Below, in pieces: positions 47,432 to 56,429 of a stretch of DNA of 64,000 nucleotides. Within the stretch, counting starts at the first letter, position 1; each line of letters starts with the position of its first letter. The notes beneath the pieces were generated by a model. It did no database searches and was not told the origin of the DNA. It worked only from the letters and a program-made list of their open reading frames with translations. Both the position numbers and the translations under genes were made by a program. The DNA is from Comamonadaceae bacterium OS-4 (lineage in GTDB: Bacteria; Pseudomonadota; Gammaproteobacteria; Burkholderiales; Burkholderiaceae_C): positions 2,254,501 to 2,318,500 of the forward strand of contig AP026970.1 in NCBI GenBank assembly GCA_027924025.1, in the 5' to 3' direction.

Positions 47432-47868
47432 AAAATACTGTAGCGCACCGTTCCGGTGCTGATATCGAAAGAGCCGTGGCCCGCGCGATTGCTTCGCGCC
47501 TCCAAGAGGGCGCACAGGCCCTGCCCCACGACATTACCGAACGCCTCAAGGCGGCCCGCGTTCAAGCGGTGGCGAAACGAAAAATTGTTCTGGAGTCAGT
47601 TTCCGCCAGCAACGTGATTTTGGCTACTGCGGGACAGGCCGGAATGCAAATGGGTTCCGGATTCAAAAATCTATGGATGCAGCTGGGCTCATGGCTGCCC
47701 TTGCTGGCCTTGATTACAGGCATGCTGGTCATCGACACCTTACAGGACGATTTCAGGGCGCAAGAAATTGCCGACGTGGATATTCAGCTTCTGACAGACC
47801 CCTTGCCGCCAGCGGCCTACACAGACCCGGGTTTTGCACAATTTTTGCGCATCAACCAAGAAAAATAA
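47428..47868 (+). CDS. DUF3619 single-span membrane protein, probable sigma-factor partner
   Basis: 146 aa: a cytoplasmic N-terminal part of about 85 residues with charged helices, one transmembrane helix ('WLPLLALITGMLVIDTL'), and a short acidic periplasmic tail ending 'DPGFAQFLRINQ', which I recall as the conserved end of DUF3619. Overlap with the sigma gene and this topology are what an anti-sigma factor would show, but no known anti-sigma domain (RseA, ZAS) is seen. Function is inferred. Confidence 0.8.
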   Translation: MKNTVAHRSGADIERAVARAIASRLQEGAQALPHDITERLKAARVQAVAKRKIVLESVSASNVILATAGQAGMQMGSGFKNLWMQLGSWLPLLALITGMLVIDTLQDDFRAQEIADVDIQLLTDPLPPAAYTDPGFAQFLRINQEK

Positions 47869-47892
47869 GTCAAAGAGCGTCCCACTCTTCGT

Positions 47893-48531
47893 ATGAAGCA
47901 TTTTTCTCGCACTCTCAGTCTCCTACCTGCAGGCTTGCTCGCAGCGTGTCTTGCCGGAACTTGCCTGGGCATCAGTGCTCCGGTCTACGGCCAGACCGCA
48001 TCCGTGCTGCCAGTCGCACCTGCTTCGACCAATTTGAACTGGACGACCTTGAGTGCCGGACAAAAAACTGCCTTGGCACCTCTGAAAGAGAGCTGGGACA
48101 CATTGGCTGACGGACACCGCAGGAAGTGGATCGCGTTGTCGCAAAATTTTTCGGCCATGTCTGCAGCAGACAAGGAAACACTGCACAGCCGCATGGCCGA
48201 ATGGGCAGCACTCAAGCCCCAAGAGCGGCAGCAAGCACGACTCAATTTTGCGGAAACAAAAAAGACACCTGCAGCGGATCGCTTGTCCAACTGGGAAGCC
48301 TACCAAGCGCTGAGCCAAGAGGAAAAAGATGCTCTGGCGCGCAAAGGGGCTACCAAGCCGGCGGGTGCAGCAGTCGCAACCAAAGCGCCCCCGCCCCAGA
48401 AGCTAACGCCTGTACCGGTTACCCGAAATTCACCGGAAACCCACCGGGAACGACTGGCTGCGCAGCAACCCGTCGATCGCAACACACTCCTGCCCATCGC
48501 CCCTGCCTCCAAAACAAGCAGCGCAAATTAG
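47893..48531 (+). CDS. DUF3106 secreted protein (212 aa)
   Basis: A signal peptide (1-34, 'LLAACLAGTCLGISAPVYGQT') is followed by a DUF3106 region: 'WTTLSAGQKTALAPLKESWDTLADGHRRKWIALSQNF' in two halves, with repeated 'L..GQK.AL' and 'L.PQERQQAR' heptads, giving a helical hairpin like CpxP/Spy-type proteins. A Pro/Ala/Thr-rich C-terminus (about 150-212) is disordered. It follows DUF3619 by 24 bp, so it may be the periplasmic stress sensor of the module. Role inferred. Confidence 0.8.
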   Translation: MKHFSRTLSLLPAGLLAACLAGTCLGISAPVYGQTASVLPVAPASTNLNWTTLSAGQKTALAPLKESWDTLADGHRRKWIALSQNFSAMSAADKETLHSRMAEWAALKPQERQQARLNFAETKKTPAADRLSNWEAYQALSQEEKDALARKGATKPAGAAVATKAPPPQKLTPVPVTRNSPETHRERLAAQQPVDRNTLLPIAPASKTSSAN

Positions 48532-48610
48532 CGACTTGATCCAGCCGCGACTCCTAGACGCTTGCGCTTGCCTACAATCGCAAGTTCTTTGACAACAGAA
48601 CGGGCTCGGG

Positions 48611-49105
48611 ATGATCAATGGTGCGATAACCCCAGGACTCTGGCGACGCATGGCGTGCTGGATTTATGAGGGCATCTTGTTGTTCGGCGTGGTGTTTTTG
48701 GCAGGCTACATTTTCGGCACCCTGAGCCAGACTCGCTATGCATTGGACAACCGCCATGCACTGCAGGGCTTTTTGTTCATCATTCTGGGCATCTACTTTG
48801 TGTGGTTTTGGGCGCATGGCCAAACGCTTGCCATGAAAACTTGGAACATCCGGGTGGTCGGTGTCGATGGCCAAAAAATCACCCAACTCCGGGCGCTGGG
48901 ACGCTACGTGTTGAGCTGGGTCTGGTTTTTGCCACCGTTGGCGGCGGTGTCTCCATTTCAGCTATCTGGTCCGGAGATCGCTGTGATTTGCATAGGCTGG
49001 GTTGCCATATGGGCGATTTTGAGCCGCTTTCACCCTCAAAACCAGTTTTGGCACGATGCGCTGGCGGGCACCCGTCTGGTCCACTCCGCGCCCATGAGCC
49101 GCTGA
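48611..49105 (+). CDS. RDD-family membrane protein (164 aa)
   Basis: Three hydrophobic segments and the RDD-type Arg/Asp pattern ('GLWRRMACWIYEGILLFGVVF', 'MKTWNIRVVGVDGQKIT', 'FWHDALAGTRLV'). Family members are small transporters or assembly factors of uncertain function. It is 79 bp after DUF3106 and 18 bp before dgkA. Confidence 0.87.
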   Translation: MINGAITPGLWRRMACWIYEGILLFGVVFLAGYIFGTLSQTRYALDNRHALQGFLFIILGIYFVWFWAHGQTLAMKTWNIRVVGVDGQKITQLRALGRYVLSWVWFLPPLAAVSPFQLSGPEIAVICIGWVAIWAILSRFHPQNQFWHDALAGTRLVHSAPMSR

Positions 49106-49123
49106 AAGCAAAGACACAAAACG

Positions 49124-49543
49124 ATGCCATCCCCATCCCTGCCCCCTGTTGATCCTGCGGTGAATCCACAAAAGTTGCGCCGGGGTGTGAGCCGCGTGCT
49201 CCACGCTACCCGCTACTCATGGGCGGGATTGCAAGCGGGGTGGAACGAGACCGCTTTCAGGCAGGAGTGCATCTTGGCATTGGTACTTTTGCCCGCCTCA
49301 TTTTTCATTGGCCAGACATGGGTTGAGTGCGCAGTTTTGGCGGCCAGCGTGGTCGCAGTCATGGTCGTGGAGCTGCTCAACACGGCGGTGGAATCAGTCG
49401 TCGACCGCGTCGGCCCCGAATGGCACTCGCTGTCCAAACGGGCCAAGGATATCGGCAGCGCTGCAGTGCTACTGAGTTTGCTGCTGTGCGCCGCGATATG
49501 GGGTGCTGCTCTGTGGGCGCGCTTTGCGCCTCACCTGAACTGA
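49124..49543 (+). CDS. dgkA: Diacylglycerol kinase
   Basis: A three-helix membrane enzyme that phosphorylates diacylglycerol to phosphatidic acid, recycling lipid released by periplasmic glucan or LPS modification. 'ATRYSWAGLQAGWNETAFRQE' and the signature 'ELLNTAVESVVDRVG' with catalytic Glu and Asn are present. 139 aa. It is convergent with glnB, 4 bp apart. Confidence 0.94.
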   Translation: MPSPSLPPVDPAVNPQKLRRGVSRVLHATRYSWAGLQAGWNETAFRQECILALVLLPASFFIGQTWVECAVLAASVVAVMVVELLNTAVESVVDRVGPEWHSLSKRAKDIGSAAVLLSLLLCAAIWGAALWARFAPHLN

Positions 49544-49547
49544 AAAC

Positions 49548-49898
<351 letters not shown>

Positions 49899-49906
49899 TT
49901 AAAAAA

Positions 49907-51583
49907 TCAGGCCCGAAAACGGTTGGTAATAGGATAACGCCAATCTTTACCGAAGCTGCGGTGCGTCACGCGGATTCCTACCGGTGCCTGGCGGCGCTTG
50001 TATTCGTTGATTTTGATGAGGCGAGTCACCCGCTCCACGTCTTCTACACGGTAGCCAGCAGCGATGATCGACTCGATGCTCTCGTCATTTTCCATGTAGC
50101 GCTCCAGAATGCCATCCAGCACCTCATAGGGTGGCAGACTGTCCTGGTCTTTCTGGTCAGGCCGCAATTCCGCACTGGGCGGACGGGTGATGATGCGCTC
50201 TGGAATCGGTTCCAGACCGGTGCCATAAGGGTCATGGGCATTGCGCCACCAGGCAAGCTTGAACACGGTGGTCTTGGCCAGGTCTTTGATGACCGCGAAG
50301 CCACCTGCCATGTCTCCGTAGAGCGTGCAATAGCCGGTCGCCATTTCGGACTTGTTTCCAGTCGTCAGCACAATGCTGCCGAATTTGTTGGACAAGGCCA
50401 TCAGCAAGGTCCCACGAATGCGTGCCTGGATGTTTTCTTCGGTCGTGTCTTCCGCACGCCCCGCAAACTCTCCAGCCAATGAGGCCTTGAAAGCCTCGAA
50501 CTCCGGCACGATGGAAATTTCGTCATACCGCACGCCCATACGGGCCGCCATGTCCCGGGCATCGATCCAGCTGATGTCCGCGGTGTACGGAGAAGGCATC
50601 ATGACCGTGCGCACCTTGTCGGCCCCGAGCGCATCGACTGCGATCGCCAAGACCAAGGCCGAGTCAATGCCACCCGACAGGCCCAACAAAGCACCCGGGA
50701 AACCATTTTTGCCAATGTAGTCGCGCACGCCCAACACCAAGGCATCCCACAGATCCGCTTCTGCAGAGCGCTCAGGCTCGATGGATGCTATTAATTGAAT
50801 AGTACTACCCGCTCTATCTACGATCACCGGAAAGACATTCTCTTGGAAACTAGGCGCCCGGCCGGCGACAGAGCCGTTTGCATTCAAGGCGAAGGAGTGG
50901 CCTTCAAACACCACCTCGTCCTGCCCACCTACCAGATGTGCGTAGACCATGGGCAAACCGGTAGCCCTGCAACGCTCACCCATGCGGGCCTCGCGCTCAT
51001 ACCCCTTGCCTACATGGAACGGAGATGCGTTGATGACCGCCAGCAACTCAGCGCCAGCCTCTTGGGCCAGGCGGGCGGGTTCTTCAAACCACGCATCCTC
51101 GCAAATCAGCAGCCCTACTTTGACGCGGTCTTCGCCCTCGCCCGCTTCAAACACACACACACCCTGACCCGGCGTGAAGTAGCGGCGCTCATCGAACACC
51201 TGGTAGTTGGGTAATTCGCGCTTGGCGTAGGTCGCAACGACCTGCCCCTCGCAAAGCACCGAGGCTGCATTGAAGCGGCTTTGCACGGCTACCGAACGTG
51301 TGCGGCTATCGCCTCCCGTTGGATGCCCCACCACCACCGACATCCCTTTTAACCCGGCAAGCTGCTGCGCGACCGATTTCACGGCATCATCACAGGCCTG
51401 CATGAATGCGGGGCGCAAAAACAGGTCTTCCGCGGCGTAACCGCAGATGGAAAGCTCTGGCGTCAAAAGCAAGCGCGCGCCGTCCGCATAAGCCCGGTTG
51501 GCCGCATCGACGATTTTTATGACATTACCGTTCAGGTCACCGACGATGAAATTGAGTTGCGCAACGCACAGTTTGAGAGTCAT
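49907..51583 (-). CDS. nadE: Glutamine-dependent NAD+ synthetase
   Basis: Last step of NAD synthesis, amidating nicotinic acid adenine dinucleotide. N-terminal nitrilase-type glutaminase domain (about 1-250: 'LLTPELSICGYAAEDL', catalytic C in 'GLLICEDAWFEE') and C-terminal synthetase with the PP-loop 'LLGLSGGIDSALVLAIA'. 558 aa. Residues of about 248-266, at the junction of the two domains, are encoded by a palindromic element copy. It is upstream of glnB. Confidence 0.96.
   Translation of the reverse strand: MTLKLCVAQLNFIVGDLNGNVIKIVDAANRAYADGARLLLTPELSICGYAAEDLFLRPAFMQACDDAVKSVAQQLAGLKGMSVVVGHPTGGDSRTRSVAVQSRFNAASVLCEGQVVATYAKRELPNYQVFDERRYFTPGQGVCVFEAGEGEDRVKVGLLICEDAWFEEPARLAQEAGAELLAVINASPFHVGKGYEREARMGERCRATGLPMVYAHLVGGQDEVVFEGHSFALNANGSVAGRAPSFQENVFPVIVDRAGSTIQLIASIEPERSAEADLWDALVLGVRDYIGKNGFPGALLGLSGGIDSALVLAIAVDALGADKVRTVMMPSPYTADISWIDARDMAARMGVRYDEISIVPEFEAFKASLAGEFAGRAEDTTEENIQARIRGTLLMALSNKFGSIVLTTGNKSEMATGYCTLYGDMAGGFAVIKDLAKTTVFKLAWWRNAHDPYGTGLEPIPERIITRPPSAELRPDQKDQDSLPPYEVLDGILERYMENDESIESIIAAGYRVEDVERVTRLIKINEYKRRQAPVGIRVTHRSFGKDWRYPITNRFRA
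50786..50842. repeat. Dispersed palindromic element, copy E (inside nadE)
   Basis: Begins TGCTATTAATTGAATAGTA and shares CTATCTACG with copy C's CTATTTACG at the same offset. Antisense and in frame; the encoded 'TIQLIAS' resembles the 'PDLIAS' encoded by copy B. More diverged than B-D. Confidence 0.55.
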
Positions 51584-51654
51584 GAACCAGCAGAAGGAAG
51601 TTCACAGCCGGGCCTGCATTGCAGGCCCTTTGCGGCTGCCGCGCGGAGCGCTAA

Positions 51655-52848
51655 ATGGGTAATGCTGATTATGTCATCCGGGTGTCAGAAGCGCCCTCTG
51701 CGGTCAACGCATCCGCATGGGACGCCCTGCTATCCAGCCAAAGCCACCCGACGCCATTTATGCGGCACGCCTACCTGGCAGCCTTGCATGACAGTGGCAG
51801 CGCAACACCTGCCACCGGCTGGCGCCCCCATTTCTTCACCCTGCACCAAGGCGCGGAGCTGGTAGGTGCCTGCGTGGTCTACCTCAAAGACCATTCCTAC
51901 GGGGAATATGTGTTCGACTGGGCGTGGGCCAGCGCTTATGAGCAGCATGGCCTGCCCTACTACCCCAAAGCAGTGATTGCGGTGCCGTTCACCCCGGTGC
52001 CGGGTAGCCGCTTGCTCGCCAAAGACGCGCACGCTAGAGCTGCCCTGATCCAGGCGGTGCAGCGCTGGTGCGCAGACCAGCACATCTCCTCTGCGCATCT
52101 GTTGTTCGGCGCCGAGGCTGATCTGCAAGCCACAGACTCCGCGCACTGGATGCAGCGGCACACCGTGCAATTCCACTGGCATAACCGGGCGGAGGGCTAT
52201 GCCGACTTTGACGATTTTCTGGCCAGCCTGAACCAGGAAAAACGCAAAAAAATCAAACAAGAACGGCGCAAGGTGGCAGAAGCCGGGGTGCAGTTCAGGC
52301 ACAGCCGTGGCGCCGAGATCAGCCCTAAAGATTGGGCTTTTTTCTACCGCTGTTATGCCAACACCTACCGGGAACACGGCAACCCACCCTACCTGACGCC
52401 AGATTTCTTTCAGCGCATGGCGATTCAGATGCCGGAGCATTGGCTCTTGTTTGTGGCGGAGCGAGACGGGCAGCCAATTGCTAGCAGTTTGATAGCAATT
52501 GGTGCAGCATCCATGAACGCTGATGGCACATTTGAGTCCCATCACCGTGTGGCCTACGGGCGCTATTGGGGTGCCTTGGAGCAAGTGGATTGCCTCCACT
52601 TTGAAGCCTGCTACTACCAACCGCTCGCTTGGTGCATTGCCAACGGCTACCGGCGGTTTGAAGGTGGCGCACAAGGCGAACACAAAATGGCCCGCGCCCT
52701 GCTCCCCACCCGCACCAGCAGTGCCCACTGGTTGCAACACCCGGCTTTTGCAGATGCCGTGCAGCGCTTTTTGGAGCGCGAGGGAGACGGCATTGCCCAG
52801 TACCTAGAGCACCTCGAGCATCGCAGCCCCCTTAAGCAGTCGCCTTAA
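51655..52848 (+). CDS. FemAB/GNAT-like acyltransferase (COG3146-type, 397 aa)
   Basis: A two-lobe GNAT-fold protein of the family once called 'peptidogalycan biosynthesis protein' (DUF482). Typical blocks: '[15 protein letters not shown]', '[23 protein letters not shown]' in two parts, '[20 protein letters not shown]', and '[22 protein letters not shown]', with '[17 protein letters not shown]'. It has no membrane helix. The substrate is unknown. Residues of about 275-294 are encoded by a palindromic element copy. The stop overlaps the convergent chemoreceptor stop by 4 bp. Confidence 0.88.
   Translation: MGNADYVIRVSEAPSAVNASAWDALLSSQSHPTPFMRHAYLAALHDSGSATPATGWRPHFFTLHQGAELVGACVVYLKDHSYGEYVFDWAWASAYEQHGLPYYPKAVIAVPFTPVPGSRLLAKDAHARAALIQAVQRWCADQHISSAHLLFGAEADLQATDSAHWMQRHTVQFHWHNRAEGYADFDDFLASLNQEKRKKIKQERRKVAEAGVQFRHSRGAEISPKDWAFFYRCYANTYREHGNPPYLTPDFFQRMAIQMPEHWLLFVAERDGQPIASSLIAIGAASMNADGTFESHHRVAYGRYWGALEQVDCLHFEACYYQPLAWCIANGYRRFEGGAQGEHKMARALLPTRTSSAHWLQHPAFADAVQRFLEREGDGIAQYLEHLEHRSPLKQSP
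52478..52536. repeat. Dispersed palindromic element, copy F (inside FemAB-like gene)
   Basis: Opens with an imperfect palindrome, TTGCTAGCAGTTTGATAGCAA, read as TTGCTAGC and GATAGCAA around a short spacer, and ends GGCACATTTGAG like copy C's GGCACATTTTG. Sense orientation, in frame, encoding a Gly/Ala/Ser-rich peptide. Confidence 0.6.
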
Positions 52849-54944
52849 AAAGTTTCCCAATCATCATCCCCGCCAGCAGGGGTGACCTTGCTGCTGGTTT
52901 TGGGCGGGGTCGGCGCATGCGCTACCAAGACAGGTGGCGCCTTGGCAGGAGGTCGCTTGGCGGCTGGTGCAGCCGCCGACTTGGCAGTTGAGGCTTTTGG
53001 GGTGGTGTGCGTGACGGCGCGCCGCTCCGGTCCGGCAAAATTGCTCTGCTGCGGTGGGTTGCTGCGCACTGGAGCCGGTTTGGCTGGTGCTGCCAGATGG
53101 CTTGCCCCGCTGTAGCCACCTGTGTGGCCTTCATTGCCCAGCTTAAAGACCGCCACCACTTGCACCAGGTCGTTGGCCTGGCTCTTGAGGCTGCTGGCAG
53201 CTGCTGCCATCTGCTCCACCAAGGCTGCGTTTTGCTGCGTGGCCTGGTCCATTTGGGTAACCGCTTCGCCCACCTGGTTCACCCCGGCGCTTTGCTCGTT
53301 ACTGGCCGCACTGATTTCACCCATGATATCGGTCACCCGGCGGATGCTGCTGACCACTTCGGTCATGGTCTCGCCGGCCTTGTCGACCAGGGTGCTGCCC
53401 TGCTCTACACGCTCGACGCTGGCGTTGATCAGTGTCTTGATCTCTTTGGCGGCTTCCGCAGAGCGCCCCGCCAAGGAGCGCACTTCCGAGGCCACCACGG
53501 CGAAGCCCCTGCCTTGCTCGCCGGCACGGGCGGCTTCTACGGCGGCGTTCAGGGCCAGGATGTTGGTTTGAAAAGCAATTCCGTCAATGACGCTGATGAT
53601 GTCGGCTATTCTGCGGCTGGCCTCGTTGATGCCCTTCATGGTTTCCACCACTTGGCCCACGACCTCACCGCCTTGAATGGCCACGGTCGAGGCGTTCATC
53701 GCCAGTTGGTTGGCTTGGCGGGCGGAGTCAGCGTTTTGTTTGACGGTAGAGCCAAGCTCCTCCATCGAGGCTGCGGTTTCTTCGAGGGCACTGGCTTGGC
53801 TCTCGGTGCGGGCGCTCAGGTCATGATTGCCCTGCGCAATCTCTGAGCTGGCGGTCGCCACCGCATCGGCGCTGGAGCGCACCTGCCGCAAAACACCCTG
53901 CGTTTTTTCGACGAATTGGTTGAAGCCTGTGGCAATGACCGCAAGCTCGTCCGAACCGCCTGCCTCAATACGGCGGGTGAGGTCTCCTTGACCGGAGCCA
54001 ATGTCTTGCATCGCATCTTTCAGCAACACCAGGCGCCCCAACATGCGGGTCAGCACGCCACTGATGAGCACCACCGCAATCACGGCAATCACGATTCCAC
54101 CCACAATCGACGACCAGACCATCGCCGAAATGCCACTCAATGCTTCGTCGCGATTCAAGGCGATCACCAAAATCCAGTCGGTACCGGCAATCGGCGTCGC
54201 GAATGCCAAACGACGCTCTCCGGCAATCGTCATGTCACGCACCGTTCCCGCTTTGCTCAAGGCTTCCAAAGCACCGCCACCGAGGTCAGACGCAATCTCA
54301 GTCACCGGCTTGAGGACCTTGGCGGTGTCCTCATGGACCATGATCTTTCCGGCCTTGTCAGCGATAAATCCATAGGTTCCTGGCGTTGGGCGGATAGATG
54401 CCACATTGCGAACCACGGCATCCATGAAGACGTCGACCGACGTCACGCCCTTGACAGCCCCCCCCTCCCGCACCGCGGCGGAGAAGGTAATCACCAGTTT
54501 CTTGGACCCGGCATCCACATAGGGCGGCGTCAGTGCAGGCCCTTGCGCTGCGGCGGCCAATTGGTACCAAGGACGAGCGGTAGGGTCGTAATCTGGCGGG
54601 AGGTTTTGCTGCTCTGAGAATGCCGTGCGTTTGTCAGGAAAGCCGATGTAAGCAGAGTCCACACCCCCTGCCACCTTGGCCTGCACCAGGTATTTGATCG
54701 GGTCTGGCTCATTCACCGCAAAACCGAAAGATTTGACGATCTGGTGACGCCCTGCGACCCATTCGGCAATCTCGGATGCGTGGGCCTTGGCGAGTGCGCC
54801 GGTCTGGCTGTCCAGGGTGCGCAATGCGTGGGAGCGTGCGGTTTGGACATTGGTGATCGAGAGCGCCGCCAAGCCCAAAAACACCAAGAGCCCTACCAGG
54901 GCCACGATCTTGCCGCGCAATGAGTTCAAAAACACAAAGGACAT
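52845..54944 (-). CDS. Methyl-accepting chemotaxis protein with dCache sensor (699 aa)
   Basis: A transmembrane chemoreceptor. One N-terminal helix (about 8-28), a large periplasmic dCache-type domain (to about 275: '[16 protein letters not shown]', '[16 protein letters not shown]'), a second helix ('[19 protein letters not shown]'), HAMP, and the MCP signalling hairpin with tip '[20 protein letters not shown]' as '[20 protein letters not shown]'. A Pro/Ala-rich linker leads to the C-terminal 'DDDWETF', a CheR-tether-like pentapeptide (WETF). Ligand unknown; dCache receptors often bind amino or organic acids. cheW is 62 bp upstream on the same strand. Confidence 0.95.
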   Translation of the reverse strand: MSFVFLNSLRGKIVALVGLLVFLGLAALSITNVQTARSHALRTLDSQTGALAKAHASEIAEWVAGRHQIVKSFGFAVNEPDPIKYLVQAKVAGGVDSAYIGFPDKRTAFSEQQNLPPDYDPTARPWYQLAAAAQGPALTPPYVDAGSKKLVITFSAAVREGGAVKGVTSVDVFMDAVVRNVASIRPTPGTYGFIADKAGKIMVHEDTAKVLKPVTEIASDLGGGALEALSKAGTVRDMTIAGERRLAFATPIAGTDWILVIALNRDEALSGISAMVWSSIVGGIVIAVIAVVLISGVLTRMLGRLVLLKDAMQDIGSGQGDLTRRIEAGGSDELAVIATGFNQFVEKTQGVLRQVRSSADAVATASSEIAQGNHDLSARTESQASALEETAASMEELGSTVKQNADSARQANQLAMNASTVAIQGGEVVGQVVETMKGINEASRRIADIISVIDGIAFQTNILALNAAVEAARAGEQGRGFAVVASEVRSLAGRSAEAAKEIKTLINASVERVEQGSTLVDKAGETMTEVVSSIRRVTDIMGEISAASNEQSAGVNQVGEAVTQMDQATQQNAALVEQMAAAASSLKSQANDLVQVVAVFKLGNEGHTGGYSGASHLAAPAKPAPVRSNPPQQSNFAGPERRAVTHTTPKASTAKSAAAPAAKRPPAKAPPVLVAHAPTPPKTSSKVTPAGGDDDWETF

Positions 54945-55006
54945 CGCTTTCTCCGTTCTTGTTTAAGCAGCTTGCTCAGCCGCAATTTAACGCACTGCGC
55001 GCCAGT

Positions 55007-55504
55007 TCACACCATGCTAGGCAACACCGCAAGCCCGCTCTGGCCCATCAGTGTCTCTATGTTCATCACGATCAGCATCCGCTCGCCCAAAGTCACCAGA
55101 CCGACAACGAAAGGGGCCTCCATGGCCCCGTCAAATTGCGGCGCGGGCTTCACCGACTCCCGCTCTAAATTGATAACGTCAGACACACCATCCACCACCG
55201 CACCCATGGTGCTGCCCAGGATGTTCAAGATCACCACCACCGTGGCGTCGTTATAGGCCACTTTCGGGAGTTGCAGCTTCAAGCGCAAGTCGACGATGGG
55301 CACGATGACACCCCGAAGGTTGATCACGCCCTTCACGAAGCTCGGAGAATGCACCATCTTGGTGGGCATTTCATAGGAGCGAATTTCTTGCACTTGCCGG
55401 ATATCGATGGCGTATTCCTCGGTGCCCAAGCGCAGGGTCAAATACTCGCCCGACAAAACCGGGCTGGCTCCCTGCGTCAGGGTGTGAGTGAGCGTCGCAT
55501 CCAT
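55007..55504 (-). CDS. cheW: CheW chemotaxis coupling protein
   Basis: Links chemoreceptors to CheA. 165 aa with the CheW fold: 'EYLTLRLGTEEYAIDIRQVQEIR', whose first 15 residues are family-typical, 'SFVKGVINLRGVIVPIVDLR', and 'GAVVDGVSDVINL'. It sits upstream of the MCP gene, so the two form a receptor/coupler pair outside a che operon. The upstream gap (55505-55691) is very A/T-rich and likely holds the promoter. Confidence 0.95.
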   Translation of the reverse strand: MDATLTHTLTQGASPVLSGEYLTLRLGTEEYAIDIRQVQEIRSYEMPTKMVHSPSFVKGVINLRGVIVPIVDLRLKLQLPKVAYNDATVVVILNILGSTMGAVVDGVSDVINLERESVKPAPQFDGAMEAPFVVGLVTLGERMLIVMNIETLMGQSGLAVLPSMV

Positions 55505-55691
55505 AAAGCCCCAAATTTAATTTAAATGTTTTTTAACAAATATTTTGTTTCATGATACACCGCAGACAAAATATTGGAAAGCTTGGCGCATTATGTTCGT
55601 CAGCATATCGGCCATTGCGCAGGTGACTAAAGCAAAAGAAGCCTTGTGAGTTGCGCGCACCATGTCCGGATCACGGGTGCGGCACACGCTG

Positions 55692-56429
55692 TCAGCCAGC
55701 AGGCCTTTGCCCCACAGGACTGGCTGCGGGCGACTCCAGGCGGTACCCCAAGCCGCGAACGGTGTGGATCATCGGGTCCGCGTGGCCGTCGTCGATTTTG
55801 CTGCGCAGGCGGCGAATGTAGACGTCCACCACATTGGTAAGCGGATCCTCGCTGGCCCCCCACACATTCGAAAGAATGCGCTCCCGGCTGAACAGGCGGC
55901 CCGGTGCACTCATCATCAGCTCCAACAAAGCCAATTCTCGGGCAGTGAGCGCCAGAATCTGCCCGCTCCGGCTGGCCTGCATGCGCTCCCGGTCAAACAC
56001 CAAGTCCCCCACGACCAGCCGAGCGCTCACCGCAGGCACCCCTTCGCGCCCCCGCCGAGAGAGGGACTCCAAGCGGGCCAACAATTCGTCAAAGTCAAAG
56101 GGTTTGGCCAGATAGTCATCCGCACCCAAGCGCAGACCGGCCACCCGGTCCTCCACGGCCCCCAGCGCCGACAACATCAGGATCGGTAGTGTCACACCCT
56201 CTGCCCGCAAAGTCTGGCAGATCTCGAGGCCGCTCATGCCGGGCAGCATCAAATCCAAAACCAACACACTGGAGGGGCCATGAGGGTGCCGCTCGCGTGC
56301 GACACGGCGTGCCAGCTCCAGACCCTCTGGGCCCGTCGAAGCGACCTCGACCCTGTGCCCTTCAGCGCGCAGGCCACGGCTCAAAAAATCCGCGATCCGG
56401 GGGTCGTCTTCAATCACAAAAATATTCAT
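55692..56429 (-). CDS. OmpR/PhoB-family response regulator (245 aa)
   Basis: Receiver domain with acid pair E7-D8-D9, phospho-acceptor D in 'VLVLDLMLPGMSG' and K in 'DDYLAKPFDFDEL', then a winged-helix DNA-binding domain ('LTARELALLELMMSAPGRLFSRERIL', first 20 residues; 'VVDVYIRRLRSKID'; 'IHTVRGLGYRLE'). The kinase gene ends... its stop overlaps this ATG by 4 bp (ATGA), so the kinase lies upstream in the same operon. The likely nearby target is the divergent periplasmic protein at 58233. Confidence 0.94.
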   Translation of the reverse strand: MNIFVIEDDPRIADFLSRGLRAEGHRVEVASTGPEGLELARRVARERHPHGPSSVLVLDLMLPGMSGLEICQTLRAEGVTLPILMLSALGAVEDRVAGLRLGADDYLAKPFDFDELLARLESLSRRGREGVPAVSARLVVGDLVFDRERMQASRSGQILALTARELALLELMMSAPGRLFSRERILSNVWGASEDPLTNVVDVYIRRLRSKIDDGHADPMIHTVRGLGYRLESPAASPVGQRPAG

